Source: an uncultured Clostridia bacterium
Lineage (GTDB): Bacteria; Bacillota; Clostridia; Oscillospirales; Acutalibacteraceae
DNA length: 37,159 nucleotides
Assembly: GCA_930990065.1 (NCBI GenBank)
Contig: CAKNOA010000021.1
Span: 1-37,159 of the forward strand
Reading direction: 5' to 3'
Part shown: piece by piece, positions 7,721 through 16,137 of the stretch
Position numbering within the stretch: position 1 is the stretch's first letter
Layout: each line of letters begins with the position of its first letter
The notes under the pieces: model-generated
The model's input: the letters and a program-made list of their open reading frames with translations, nothing else
Database searches by the model: none
What the model was told of the DNA's origin: nothing
Program-made: the position numbers and the translations under genes

Positions 7721-8323
7721 ATGTGTGGCCGTTATACACTGGTAGGGGGCGAAACACAGCCCGAAGGCCTGCGCCTTTTGCAGCAAATGGAAAAGAAACC
7801 GGAATCGATTGCTTTAAAGGGGAAAGATATTTTTCCGTCGGAACAAGCGCCGGTGTATGCGGTGCAGCAGGGAAAAGTAAAGCTGCAATGCATGCGGTGG
7901 GGGCTTCCCAACCCGTACCGCAACGGGCTGATTATCAATGCCCGGGCCGAAACCGCTTCGCAAAAAAAGCTGTTTCAGGCCAGTTTGCACAGTTTACGGT
8001 GCGTGGTGCCCTGCACCGGGTTTTATGAGTGGAATAAGCAAAAAGAGGGGTACCGGTTTTCATTGGGGCACAGCGGGCTTCTCTATATGGCGGGGATTTA
8101 CGCCCACTGGGATGACGGGGCCCGGTTTGTTATCCTGACGGTACCGGCCAATCCGTCGGTAGCCCGTGTGCACGACCGCATGCCGCTGATTTTGCCGCGG
8201 CAGTCCGTGCGCACCTGGCTAAACGACCCGGAACGGGCGCTGCATCTGCTCAAAAGCCGGGGCCCGGCCCTGTGCCGGTGGGCGTTGCCCCGGCAACCGG
8301 AGCAAAAATCCCTGTTTGACTAA
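7721..8323 (+). CDS. SOS response-associated peptidase family protein (SRAP; YedK/HMCES-like)
   Basis: Shields abasic sites in single-stranded DNA by forming a thiazolidine DNA-protein crosslink through its N-terminal cysteine. The catalytic set is visible: Cys2 exposed after Met removal (MCGRYTLV), Asn73 and Glu77 in NARAET, Glu103 in CTGFYEW, and His151 in HDRMPLIL. At 200 aa it is slightly short, as is usual for bacterial members. ATG 7721 follows GAAAGGGG and fixes the essential Cys at position 2. It stands alone, with a LexA-like box over its promoter that fits the SOS association of the family. It converges on the next gene with no clear terminator between them. Confidence 0.95.
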   Translation: MCGRYTLVGGETQPEGLRLLQQMEKKPESIALKGKDIFPSEQAPVYAVQQGKVKLQCMRWGLPNPYRNGLIINARAETASQKKLFQASLHSLRCVVPCTGFYEWNKQKEGYRFSLGHSGLLYMAGIYAHWDDGARFVILTVPANPSVARVHDRMPLILPRQSVRTWLNDPERALHLLKSRGPALCRWALPRQPEQKSLFD

Positions 8324-8341
8324 AGGAGGCGCCGGGGACTT

Positions 8342-8938
8342 TTACGTATAAAGGCAATTTTCAATCCCCGGCAGCAGAGTATACAGCGAACACCCGATGC
8401 GCTGCTCAAATTCTTCTTTGATGGCAAACGTGCGGTTCCACCGTTCCACGGTAAAAGGGAATACCCCGTACCGCCGGGTGGTATCCACAAAGCGCTTTTC
8501 CAGCAGGCAAAACCCGTTGACGTCCGCCAGGGAATCGCACAAAATAATCAATTTATCGTACGCATCATAGGTGACTTGCCGGATATATTCGGTTAAAAAC
8601 CGGTCCTGTTCCGGGGTGATATCCTTTTTTCCTAAATTGGCGGCGGCGTCCTGTAGGGGGAACGAGTGGGTCAGGCAAATGCGGGCCACTTCGTCCCACC
8701 CCTTTTCCATCATATACGCATACCCGTCCAGCATATGCCGGGTGGCGCATATACCGGTCCGCCGGCCGATATCGTGCAGCAGCCCGCATACAAAGGCTTT
8801 ATCCGGGTTCAGCCCACAGCGGGCGGCAATCCGTTCGGCGGCCTGTGCGGCGTGCAGGCAGTGGGCGGTCCAGGGGCCGGGATTTAACTGCCCGGCCTGT
8901 TCCAGTTCAAAAAGGGCGGCTTCTCGGGTGGGATACAT
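8342..8938 (-). CDS. HD-domain (HDIG) phosphohydrolase
   Basis: Predicted metal-dependent HD-superfamily hydrolase of 198 aa. The signature LLHDIGRR is at about residues 53-60, with an upstream His in WTAHCLHAAQ and a downstream metal-ligand candidate in CLTHSFPL. HDIG proteins of this size act on nucleotides or other phosphoesters; no specific substrate is deducible. The frame is open to 9040, but ATG 8938 (MYPTREAALFELE) has AAAAAGGAGGAACC upstream and starts directly at the conserved domain. It is transcribed leftward, separated from the upstream DsbA-family gene by a hairpin, so probably independent. Confidence 0.8.
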   Translation of the reverse strand: MYPTREAALFELEQAGQLNPGPWTAHCLHAAQAAERIAARCGLNPDKAFVCGLLHDIGRRTGICATRHMLDGYAYMMEKGWDEVARICLTHSFPLQDAAANLGKKDITPEQDRFLTEYIRQVTYDAYDKLIILCDSLADVNGFCLLEKRFVDTTRRYGVFPFTVERWNRTFAIKEEFEQRIGCSLYTLLPGIENCLYT

Positions 8939-8978
8939 AAAGGGTTCCTCCTTTTTTACATGGTTGCATAGAAGAAAA

Positions 8979-9009
8979 CGGACAAACGGCGCAAAAGGCC
9001 GCTTGTCCG
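8979..9009 (-). terminator. Intrinsic terminator after the DsbA-family gene
   Basis: A 12-bp stem with one mismatch (cggacaaacggc at 8979-8990, gccgcttgtccg at 8998-9009), with TTTTCTTC following on the minus strand and a T-run on the plus strand. Confidence 0.65.
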
Positions 9010-9015
9010 CTTTTT

Positions 9016-9762
9016 TTAAGAATGGGGGGAGAGGGAGCACCCGTCAGGCCCGCAGGAAGGCGTCTCCTCCCGCTGGGGGATGTGGCATCCGTCCGGCCCA
9101 CAGGAAGGCATTTCCTTTTTCGGTGCAGGCATTCCGCAGCCGTCGGGGCCACAGGTCAAGGCGGGGGCCGCTTCTTCGACGGCTTCCCGCAGCAGGGACA
9201 GATATTCCTCTTCGGTGTGCAGCCCGGTGATCATCCGTTCGCCGATCTTTATCGACGGAATATTTTTTACCCCGTACGAAACGGCATACGCTTTGGAGGC
9301 ATCCAGTTCGGACAAGAATTCCTGTTCGCGCAGGCTGCGGGCAAAGTCTTCGGGGTCCAGCCCTACTTCCCGGGCGATGGAAAGCAGGACGTCCATTTCC
9401 CCGATGTCCTTTTCCTTTACATAAAAGGTCTCGAACACCTTATCATTATACGCTTCGCCTTTTTGGTGCCGGCGGGCGTAGGCGTACCCCAAAAACGCCA
9501 GGGTGGTGTACGGGTGCGGGGAGATATACGGCAGGCTCATAGGAATGCCCATCTTCTGGGCCGTGGGGCACAGCACTTCTTCCCAGCGCTTTAACCGCAT
9601 GGCGTCGTGCATGGGGTCCACTTTCGGGGTGGGCGGGCGCCGCAGTTCAAAGGGGCACTCTTCCCACTGGATGCCGGCTTTTTGCAGGGCCTGGTGCAGG
9701 GGGGTGCGGGCCAGGTAACAAAACGGGCACACATAATCAAAAAAGATTTGGGCTTTCATCAT
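9016..9762 (-). CDS. DsbA-family (FrnE-like) oxidoreductase with a triple CGPDGC C-terminal tail
   Basis: Cytosolic thioredoxin-fold protein of the DsbA/FrnE/2-hydroxychromene-2-carboxylate isomerase group. The active site CPFC is at Cys12/Cys15 (FFDYVCPFCYLA), the helical insertion spans about residues 60-150, and the cis-Pro loop is KNIPSIKIGERMITG. No signal peptide is present. After the fold ends (about residue 200) there is an unusual tail with three copies of CGPDGC spaced 16-17 residues apart. This suggests metal or thiol handling, but the function is unknown. Start is ATG 9762 (or the adjacent ATG 9759) after AAAGGAAATCC. Last gene of the leftward trio with the HAD and TIM-barrel genes. 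Confidence 0.85.
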   Translation of the reverse strand: MMKAQIFFDYVCPFCYLARTPLHQALQKAGIQWEECPFELRRPPTPKVDPMHDAMRLKRWEEVLCPTAQKMGIPMSLPYISPHPYTTLAFLGYAYARRHQKGEAYNDKVFETFYVKEKDIGEMDVLLSIAREVGLDPEDFARSLREQEFLSELDASKAYAVSYGVKNIPSIKIGERMITGLHTEEEYLSLLREAVEEAAPALTCGPDGCGMPAPKKEMPSCGPDGCHIPQREETPSCGPDGCSLSPHS

Positions 9763-9783
9763 GGATTTCCTTTCTTTACAGGT

Positions 9784-10464
9784 TCACAGGTTCGCTGTGG
9801 AGAGCAGCGAAGAAAACCCGGGCACATACCCGGTGCACAGCTGCCGCATGGCGGCTTCGTCCGCCCGGGCGCTGTCATCGTAGACCCCGATCACTGGGAA
9901 CCCGGCGGCGCGGGCCGTGCGGGCCGCATACAGCGAGTCTTCAAATACGAAGGTGTTTATGGGGGACGTGTGCAGTTCCTCGGCACAGCGCCGGAAAATC
10001 AGCGGCGTATCTTTCCCGGCGCCCACCTGGGTGCAGGTGAGAATCACCGAAAAACAGGAAAGCACGCCGCACCGCTGCAAAGCGGCACAGACGGATTCCT
10101 TTTCGCTGGCCGTTGCCAGCGCCATGGGGATCCCACAGCGCCGCAGAGTGAAGAGGAAGTCTTTTACCCCGGGCTTTAAGGGAATCCGCTCCCGGTAGGC
10201 CTGCTCAATAAACGCCACGTTTTCGCGCACAATCGTGGGGATATCGTCACGAATGCCGTAATGGGTTTGGTAATAAACGGCAATTTGTTCCAAGCTCAGC
10301 CGGTTAAACGTATCAGATAGCCCCGGCTCCGGCGTAAGGCCCCGCTTTTGTAAATAGGAAAGGCTTACGTTATCCCACGCAGGCATGGAATCGAGCAACG
10401 TGCCGTCCACGTCAAAGATGGCCGCTTTCATCCCCGTGAGCAGGGGAGATAGGGGGGCCGGCAT
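9784..10464 (-). CDS. HAD-family phosphatase (beta-phosphoglucomutase-like subfamily)
   Basis: Haloacid-dehalogenase hydrolase with a four-helix cap after the nucleophile motif (AIFDVDGTLLDSMPAW), the motif II Thr/Ser in MALATASEKES, a motif III Lys (GAGKDTP), and motif IV VFEDSLYAARTARAAG. This arrangement is typical of sugar-phosphate phosphatases and mutases, for example beta-phosphoglucomutase or YcjU relatives. Its ATG at 10464 overlaps the stop of the upstream TIM-barrel gene by one base (TGATG), arguing for translational coupling; an internal ATG at 10431 starts right at MKAAIFDVDG but lacks a clear ribosome site. Pairing with a sugar-isomerase-like gene suggests a sugar-phosphate substrate, by inference. 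Confidence 0.82.
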   Translation of the reverse strand: MPAPLSPLLTGMKAAIFDVDGTLLDSMPAWDNVSLSYLQKRGLTPEPGLSDTFNRLSLEQIAVYYQTHYGIRDDIPTIVRENVAFIEQAYRERIPLKPGVKDFLFTLRRCGIPMALATASEKESVCAALQRCGVLSCFSVILTCTQVGAGKDTPLIFRRCAEELHTSPINTFVFEDSLYAARTARAAGFPVIGVYDDSARADEAAMRQLCTGYVPGFSSLLSTANL

Positions 10465-11345
10465 CAGGCTTTATCCCACGGGTTGGGCACAAAATCGCCG
10501 CCCCGGCACCATTTCAGGTACTGCAACGCATGCTTTTGGGCCGTCATTTCCCATTGTCCGCGGTAAACCGGGTCGTGATACCCTTCTACGCACACATCCC
10601 CCACAAAATTATGCTCATGCAAAATGGAGAAGATATCCCGCCAGTTGGTGTCGCCAAAACCGGGGGTGCGTTCGGGGGCAAAGTCCATAGCGCCCAGTAC
10701 GCCATACCGGCGCAGCACGTCCTTTTTCACCGTGCCGTCTTTGCCGTGCAGGTGGAATACCTTCGGCGCCCATTCCCGCAGCTGTTCCACCGGGTCGATC
10801 AGCTGCAAAATCTGATGGCCGGGTTCCCATTCCAGCCCCAGGTTTTCAGCGGGCACAGCGTCGAACATCATTTCCCACGCCCGGGGGTTAAACGCAATGT
10901 TTTCCTGGGCATACTGCCACGTGCCGCCCATGGGGCAGTTTTCAATCACCAGGCGCAGGCCTTTATCGGCAGCGCGCTTGCACAGTTCGGTGAAAACTTC
11001 CTTAAATTTCGGCATGGCTTCGTCCACCGGACGGCCGTTATACGCCCCGGCAAAGGTGCTGACCATATCGGTGCCGAACAGCGGCGCCACATCGATCACG
11101 TGTTTCAGGTTTTCAAAGTGGTCGGGGTTCTGGATGGGGTTGCAGTAATACCCCAGCGTCGCCACGTTCACCGGACGGCCGTCCACAATGCGTTTGACGG
11201 TCTCGGCCAGTTTCGGCAGGTCGTACCCTTCATAGCTCATATGAAAATTCACTTCAAAGCATTCAAAGCCGGCGTCCAGCATACCGGGCAGCCATTCTTC
11301 CACTTTTTGGCCGGGGACACAGGTGCCAATTTTGATTTGTTCCAT
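10464..11345 (-). CDS. Sugar phosphate isomerase/epimerase family (TIM-barrel, AP-endonuclease-2-like fold)
   Basis: A 293-aa xylose-isomerase-like TIM barrel of the IolE/YcjR type that isomerises or epimerises sugars using a divalent metal. Likely metal ligands are the Glu in LVIENCPMGG, the Asp/Glu around LGLEWEPGHQ, the His in HLHGKDG, and the Glu in VCVEGYHDP. It begins at ATG 11345, ten bases after GGAGGAGG. It is first in a leftward unit with the HAD phosphatase and DsbA-family gene; genome pairs of an isomerase and a HAD phosphatase often serve sugar catabolism. The exact substrate cannot be assigned. Confidence 0.85.
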   Translation of the reverse strand: MEQIKIGTCVPGQKVEEWLPGMLDAGFECFEVNFHMSYEGYDLPKLAETVKRIVDGRPVNVATLGYYCNPIQNPDHFENLKHVIDVAPLFGTDMVSTFAGAYNGRPVDEAMPKFKEVFTELCKRAADKGLRLVIENCPMGGTWQYAQENIAFNPRAWEMMFDAVPAENLGLEWEPGHQILQLIDPVEQLREWAPKVFHLHGKDGTVKKDVLRRYGVLGAMDFAPERTPGFGDTNWRDIFSILHEHNFVGDVCVEGYHDPVYRGQWEMTAQKHALQYLKWCRGGDFVPNPWDKA

Positions 11346-11394
11346 GATAACGAAACCTCCTCCGGAAACAATGAAAAGTCTTCTTTACCTTTTA

Positions 11395-11424
11395 AGTATA
11401 CTGCGGGGAAGGCGGAAGGGTCAA
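11395..11424 (-). promoter_or_regulatory. Sigma-A promoter of the TIM-barrel/HAD/DsbA operon
   Basis: On the minus strand TTGACC (11424-11419) and TATACT (11400-11395) with an 18-bp spacer, about 50 nt before the start at 11345. The CIRCE element begins 25 bp behind its -35. Confidence 0.65.
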
Positions 11425-11448
11425 TGCTTCGAAAAAAGAAAAAATAAT

Positions 11449-11475
11449 TTAGCACTCTTTACGTCTGAGTGCTAA
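11449..11475 (+). promoter_or_regulatory. CIRCE element (HrcA operator) upstream of clpB
   Basis: A perfect match to the consensus: TTAGCACTC at 11449-11457, nine-base spacer, GAGTGCTAA at 11467-11475. CIRCE is the binding site of the heat-shock repressor HrcA, normally before groESL and dnaK operons. Here it sits 121 bp before clpB. I do not see a convincing consensus -35/-10 pair for clpB; TACACT at 11527-11532 is a weak -10 candidate. Confidence 0.95.
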
Positions 11476-11526
11476 AAATTCACAAATAGTCCGCAAATTG
11501 TTCACAATAAATTCACAAATAAGCCG
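11476..11526. repeat. Pair of 18-bp near-identical direct repeats in the clpB leader
   Basis: An 18-bp sequence beginning AAATTCACAAATA and ending CCG occurs at 11476-11493 and again at 11509-11526, differing only in two bases near the end. Start-to-start distance is 33 bp, about three helical turns, directly downstream of CIRCE. It could be a second operator; nothing confirms this. Confidence 0.6.
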
Positions 11527-11596
11527 TACACTAAGATCAGTCCAAAAGGAAAGTTCCCAAAACGGTTCTTTGCTTTAGAGAAGGAGGCAAGAAACC

Positions 11597-14215
11597 ATGA
11601 ATGCACAAAAATTTACACAAAAGTCCCTGTTGGCCATTCAACAGGCCCAGGATACAGCCCTTTCGTATGGGCAAATGCAAATTGAAGAAATTCACCTGCT
11701 CCATGCCCTGCTCACCCAGGAAGAGGGGCTGATTCCCCAACTGATCACCAAAATGGGGAAAGACCCCGCGGCTTTCACCAAAGCGGTGGAAGAAGCCATC
11801 CGGCGGTTGCCGTCGGTGTCCGGGCCCGGGCGTGAAGCCGGGAAAATTTATGTATCCCAGGCAGTCGACCGCGCCCTGAATGAAGCGGAAAGCCTGGCCG
11901 CCTCCATGAACGACGATTACGTGTCGGTGGAGCACCTGTTTTTGAGCTTGCTCGATCATCCGGACGACGAAGTGAAAAAGCTGTGGCACCAGTTTAATAT
12001 CAAAAAGGATGACTTTTTGCAGGCCCTTTCGTCGGTGCGCGGCAACACCCGTGTGACCAGCGATTCCCCCGAAGGTACGTATGACGCCCTCAAGCGGTAC
12101 GGTACCGACCTGGTGGAACGGGCCAGAAACAAAAAACTGGACCCGGTCATCGGCCGTGATGAGGAAATCCGCAATGTCATCCGCATCCTGTCGCGGAAAA
12201 CGAAAAATAACCCGGTGCTGATCGGTGAACCTGGCGTAGGTAAAACGGCCATCGCCGAAGGGTTGGCCCAGCGGATTGTGCACGGCGACGTGCCCCATTC
12301 GCTGCAGGATAAGACCATCTTTTCCCTGGATATGGGCGCGCTGATTGCCGGGGCCAAGTTCCGCGGCGAATTTGAAGAGCGGCTCAAAGCCGTGCTCAAC
12401 GATGTCAAAGCCAGCGAAGGCCGCATCATTCTGTTCATCGACGAACTGCACACCATTGTAGGCGCCGGGAAAACAGAAGGCAGCATGGATGCCGGCAACC
12501 TGTTAAAGCCCATGCTGGCGCGTGGCGAACTGCACTGCATTGGCGCTACCACCCTGGACGAATACCGCAAATACATCGAAAAAGACCCGGCCCTGGAACG
12601 CCGGTTCCAGCCGGTACTGGTGCAGGAACCCACGGTCGAAGACACCATTGCCATTCTGCGTGGGCTGAAAGAGCGGTATGAAGTGTTCCACGGCGTGAAA
12701 ATTCAGGACTCGGCCCTGATTGCGGCGGCCACCCTGTCGAACCGGTACATCACCGACCGGTTCCTGCCCGATAAGGCCATCGACCTGGTGGATGAAGCCT
12801 GCGCCATGATCCGTACGGAAATTGACTCCATGCCGACGGAACTGGATGTGATCCAGCGCAAAATCATTCAGCATGAAATCGAAGAAGCGGCCCTGCAAAA
12901 AGAGAGCGATAAGCTGTCCCAGGAGCATTTGGAAGAAATCCGCAAGGAACTCTCCGAAATGCGCAGCCAGTTTAATGAACTGAAAGCCAAGTGGGAAAAC
13001 GAAAAGGCTTCCATTGGCAAAGTGCAGAAACTGCGCGAAGAGCTGGAAAGCCTGAATAACCAGATCGAAAAAGCGCAGGAAAGCTACGACCTCAACCGGG
13101 CGGCCGAACTCAAATACGGCCGTCTGCCCAAATTACAAGCCGAATTGGCCGAAGAGGAAAAGCGTGCCGAAGAAAAACAGCACACGTCCCTGCTGCGCAA
13201 TAAGGTAACGGAAGAGGAAATCGCCCGGATTATCGAACGGTGGACGGGTATCCCGGTGGCCCGCCTGATGGAAGGCGAACGGGATAAACTGCTACACCTG
13301 GAAGATAAACTGCACGAGCGGGTCATCGGCCAAAACGAAGCCGTCCAGAAAGTGGCCGAAGCCATTTTGCGGTCCCGCGCCGGGATTCAGGACCCCAACC
13401 GGCCCATCGGTTCGTTCCTGTTCCTGGGCCCCACGGGCGTAGGCAAAACGGAACTGTGCAAAACCCTGGCGGCCAGCCTGTTCGATGATGAACACAACAT
13501 GGTGCGTATCGATATGACGGAATATATGGAGAAATTCTCGGTATCCCGTCTGATCGGGGCGCCTCCCGGGTATGTGGGGTACGAAGAAGGCGGCCAGCTC
13601 ACCGAAGCCGTACGGCGCCGCCCCTACAGCGTGGTGCTGTTCGATGAAGTGGAAAAAGCACACCCCGATGTGTTCAATATCCTATTGCAGGTACTCGATG
13701 ACGGCCGTATCACCGATTCCCAGGGCCGCACGGTGGACTTTAAGAACACCATCATCATTTTGACCTCGAACCTGGGGTCGCAGTACCTGCTCGATGGCAT
13801 CGAAAGTGACGGTTCCATCAGTGAAAAGGCCCTGTCGCAGGTGCAAGAACTGTTGCACCACACCTTCCGTCCGGAATTTTTAAACCGTCTGGATGAAATC
13901 ATCTGCTTCAAACCGCTGACCCGCGACAATATCCGCGGCATTGTAAAACTGCAAATCGACGATCTGAACCGCCGTCTGCAGGAAAAACAGCTGTCGGTGT
14001 CGCTCAGCGACAAAGCGGTGGATTCCATCATCGAAAACGGGTTCGACCCGGCCTATGGCGCCCGTCCGCTGCGCCGGTATATCCAGCGCGTGGTGGAAAC
14101 CCAGTTGGCCCGTACCATTTTGTCCAGTGATCTGTCGGCCGGCACCAAGCTGCTGGTGGATGTGGATGAAAGCGGTGCGATTACCGTAAATCCGGTTTCG
14201 GTACAGTCGGAATAA
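11597..14215 (+). CDS. clpB: ATP-dependent chaperone ClpB
   Basis: Hexameric AAA+ disaggregase that works with DnaK to rescue aggregated proteins in the cytosol. The N-domain covers about residues 1-150. AAA1 has Walker A GEPGVGKT at 210-217 and Walker [10 protein letters not shown]. The middle coiled-coil domain characteristic of ClpB rather than ClpA/ClpC spans about 400-525 (Glu/Lys/Gln-rich). AAA2 has GPTGVGKT at 611-618 and [11 protein letters not shown]. The 872-aa length is standard. ATG 11597 follows AGAAGGAGG. It is monocistronic, controlled by the upstream CIRCE and closed by a strong terminator. Confidence 0.98.
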   Translation: MNAQKFTQKSLLAIQQAQDTALSYGQMQIEEIHLLHALLTQEEGLIPQLITKMGKDPAAFTKAVEEAIRRLPSVSGPGREAGKIYVSQAVDRALNEAESLAASMNDDYVSVEHLFLSLLDHPDDEVKKLWHQFNIKKDDFLQALSSVRGNTRVTSDSPEGTYDALKRYGTDLVERARNKKLDPVIGRDEEIRNVIRILSRKTKNNPVLIGEPGVGKTAIAEGLAQRIVHGDVPHSLQDKTIFSLDMGALIAGAKFRGEFEERLKAVLNDVKASEGRIILFIDELHTIVGAGKTEGSMDAGNLLKPMLARGELHCIGATTLDEYRKYIEKDPALERRFQPVLVQEPTVEDTIAILRGLKERYEVFHGVKIQDSALIAAATLSNRYITDRFLPDKAIDLVDEACAMIRTEIDSMPTELDVIQRKIIQHEIEEAALQKESDKLSQEHLEEIRKELSEMRSQFNELKAKWENEKASIGKVQKLREELESLNNQIEKAQESYDLNRAAELKYGRLPKLQAELAEEEKRAEEKQHTSLLRNKVTEEEIARIIERWTGIPVARLMEGERDKLLHLEDKLHERVIGQNEAVQKVAEAILRSRAGIQDPNRPIGSFLFLGPTGVGKTELCKTLAASLFDDEHNMVRIDMTEYMEKFSVSRLIGAPPGYVGYEEGGQLTEAVRRRPYSVVLFDEVEKAHPDVFNILLQVLDDGRITDSQGRTVDFKNTIIILTSNLGSQYLLDGIESDGSISEKALSQVQELLHHTFRPEFLNRLDEIICFKPLTRDNIRGIVKLQIDDLNRRLQEKQLSVSLSDKAVDSIIENGFDPAYGARPLRRYIQRVVETQLARTILSSDLSAGTKLLVDVDESGAITVNPVSVQSE

Positions 14216-14251
14216 GGGAAGGCATCTTCCACAATCCCTCCAAATCATAAA

Positions 14252-14297
14252 GAAGCCTCTGTCTGGCAAGAAAAGCCGGGCAGGGGCTTCTCTTTTT
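14252..14297 (+). terminator. Intrinsic terminator after clpB
   Basis: A 16-bp stem allowing G-U pairs (14252-14267 with 14275-14290) and a 7-nt loop, followed by TCTTTTTT. Confidence 0.85.
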
Positions 14298-14349
14298 TGG
14301 AAAGACTATGGTATAATAAATAAAAAATAATTTTGAAAGAGGAAAATTT

Positions 14350-16029
14350 ATGAACGAATGGAAGACTTTCACCTGGGAAGAGCTCTCTATTCTGGCCAGT
14401 ATGCAAATGTCGATGCACGTGCGTTTCCGTGACCGGCCCCCGCGGGCGGGCAGTGCGAAAAGCCGCCGTTTTCATGAGGACGTGATGAAAGAGTATGAGG
14501 CCGAGTGGCCCAAATTGTCCCTTCCGGCCCGGCAGGCGCTGCTCCATAGTGTGCAAGACGGCACGCTGCCGGATTTTTTGGAGCAATGCGGGAACGAACT
14601 GGATGCCCGTCTCGATGAGCGGGACAAACAGGCCGGGCAGCTTCTATCTGGGTGGCAGGCGCCGGAAAAACACGCACTCCTTACCTTCCTGTCCTTCCGT
14701 CAGTGGCCGGAGGGCACGGTACAAGACGGCACGTTGACCCTCCTTCTGGAGGACGAGCCCACCTTTTCCCGCACCCTTTCACTTTTGGGGGTGCAGGGGG
14801 CGCCCACCGGGGCCGAGGGCCGGTTTTTCCAGTTTACCGCCCTACAGAAAGAAGGGGATACCTACCTGCTTATGGGCGAATGGGAAACACCGGACGGGGA
14901 AGACGACACCGTCTGCCCGCCGCTGCGTTTTTCGTTTACCAAAACAGCGGTGCAGTGCAAGGCCTATCGGGCCGACGCCATTTACCTGACAGAAGACCCC
15001 TGGGGCTTTTTGTATCAAATCGCGCTATCGATTGTAGACCGCCAGGCCATACCCGGTTGCCCGGTGCAGCCGGAAGAAGCAGTGCTTTTGCCGCTGCTAA
15101 AAGCCATCATCGCCTGGGAAGACGAAGAAGCAGGGGGAAACGAAGCGGCGCTGCTGGCCCGCTGGGCAAGGGAATCTGGGTGCGAAACGCTGGCAAAGAA
15201 ATGGGAACAGCTGGTGTTTCCCATGAGCTGCGGCCAATGGAAGAAAGAAAAAGACGTTTTGCGGCACTGGCAAAACGAACCCCTGTGGCGCCGGGTGATG
15301 CACGCGGTGTGGCAAAGCCAGTTATCCTATCCTGCGTATCCCCGGGGAGGGGAAGCGGAGCGGGAAAAGGGCCGCCTGATGATTCAGGAACAGCTTTATC
15401 GGGAAGGGTACACCGGGTGTTACCCGAGCTTTGTCAAAGTGAATCCGCCCCAGCCCGGGCTGCGGCTGGCCCAGTCGTACGGGGATGTGTGTTTCATAGG
15501 ATTATGGCGGGAAAAGCGCATGGTGTCCCGCATTCTGTGCCGGGAAGACCCCATGGAGGAACCACTGCGGGTGCAGTATCTGTGTACAACCTCTCTGCCG
15601 CGGAAAGGGAAACCCGATCTCCCCGACGGGTATGCCTGCCTATTCCGCGAGAAAGGCCGCCGGTTTTGTATGCTGCTAACCGAAATGGACGATAACCCCG
15701 AAAAGACCCGAATCGCCTGCGCCCATGCAGCCGCCAAAAAGGCGGAGCTGCGCCGCGTGAACCGCCGGGAGCGAAAAGCCGCCGGGCAAACCCCCGTGGC
15801 CGGGTGGATGGATTTTGCCGGTGTGTTTTTGGGTGTGGGGCTCCTGTTTACCGTCTTTATGCTGGCCTTTACGCTGCTGTTTACAACGCTGCTGGTGCTC
15901 ATTACCGGACAAATTGCCCAGTGGGGGGAAGCCATGGGCGTGATCCCCTGGGGATGGCTTACGCTGCTATCCTGGGTGGGATTTGGCGGTGGGATGGCAT
16001 TTATCACCCTGCGGGCCCGGAACCGGTAA
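14350..16029 (+). CDS. Uncharacterised protein with large cytosolic domain and two C-terminal membrane helices
   Basis: I do not recognise this 559-residue protein. The first ~450 residues look soluble and Trp/Glu-rich with alternating helix and strand character (opening MNEWKTFTWEELSILASM), and no catalytic or nucleotide-binding motif is evident. A basic, Ala/Arg-rich segment (about 460-482) leads into two membrane helices, roughly 488-517 (VFLGVGLLFTVFMLAFTLLF) and 530-552 (WGWLTLLSWVGFGGGMAF). A tail-anchored cytosolic protein is the simplest reading. ATG 14350 follows GAAAGAGG. A TATAAT at about 14313 is a -10 candidate with a poor -35. It resembles lineage-restricted DUF families of Firmicutes but I cannot place it. 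Confidence 0.75.
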   Translation: MNEWKTFTWEELSILASMQMSMHVRFRDRPPRAGSAKSRRFHEDVMKEYEAEWPKLSLPARQALLHSVQDGTLPDFLEQCGNELDARLDERDKQAGQLLSGWQAPEKHALLTFLSFRQWPEGTVQDGTLTLLLEDEPTFSRTLSLLGVQGAPTGAEGRFFQFTALQKEGDTYLLMGEWETPDGEDDTVCPPLRFSFTKTAVQCKAYRADAIYLTEDPWGFLYQIALSIVDRQAIPGCPVQPEEAVLLPLLKAIIAWEDEEAGGNEAALLARWARESGCETLAKKWEQLVFPMSCGQWKKEKDVLRHWQNEPLWRRVMHAVWQSQLSYPAYPRGGEAEREKGRLMIQEQLYREGYTGCYPSFVKVNPPQPGLRLAQSYGDVCFIGLWREKRMVSRILCREDPMEEPLRVQYLCTTSLPRKGKPDLPDGYACLFREKGRRFCMLLTEMDDNPEKTRIACAHAAAKKAELRRVNRRERKAAGQTPVAGWMDFAGVFLGVGLLFTVFMLAFTLLFTTLLVLITGQIAQWGEAMGVIPWGWLTLLSWVGFGGGMAFITLRARNR

Positions 16030-16137
16030 AAAGCCGCCGCGAAAAAACCAGAAAAACATGACCCGAATTTTACAGGCGCGGGCTATACTGACAAAAGATG
16101 GTGGGCCCGCCGCCCCAAACGAAAGGAGTCATTCGTT

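Noticed and set aside
9055-9174. CGPDGC tail as a CRISPR-like or regulatory DNA repeat
   Set aside because: The repeats keep reading frame and encode a consistent peptide, so the repetition is at protein level.
11537-12451. A 304-codon frame antisense to the clpB N-terminal half
   Set aside because: Shadow of clpB; composition is typical of an antisense frame.
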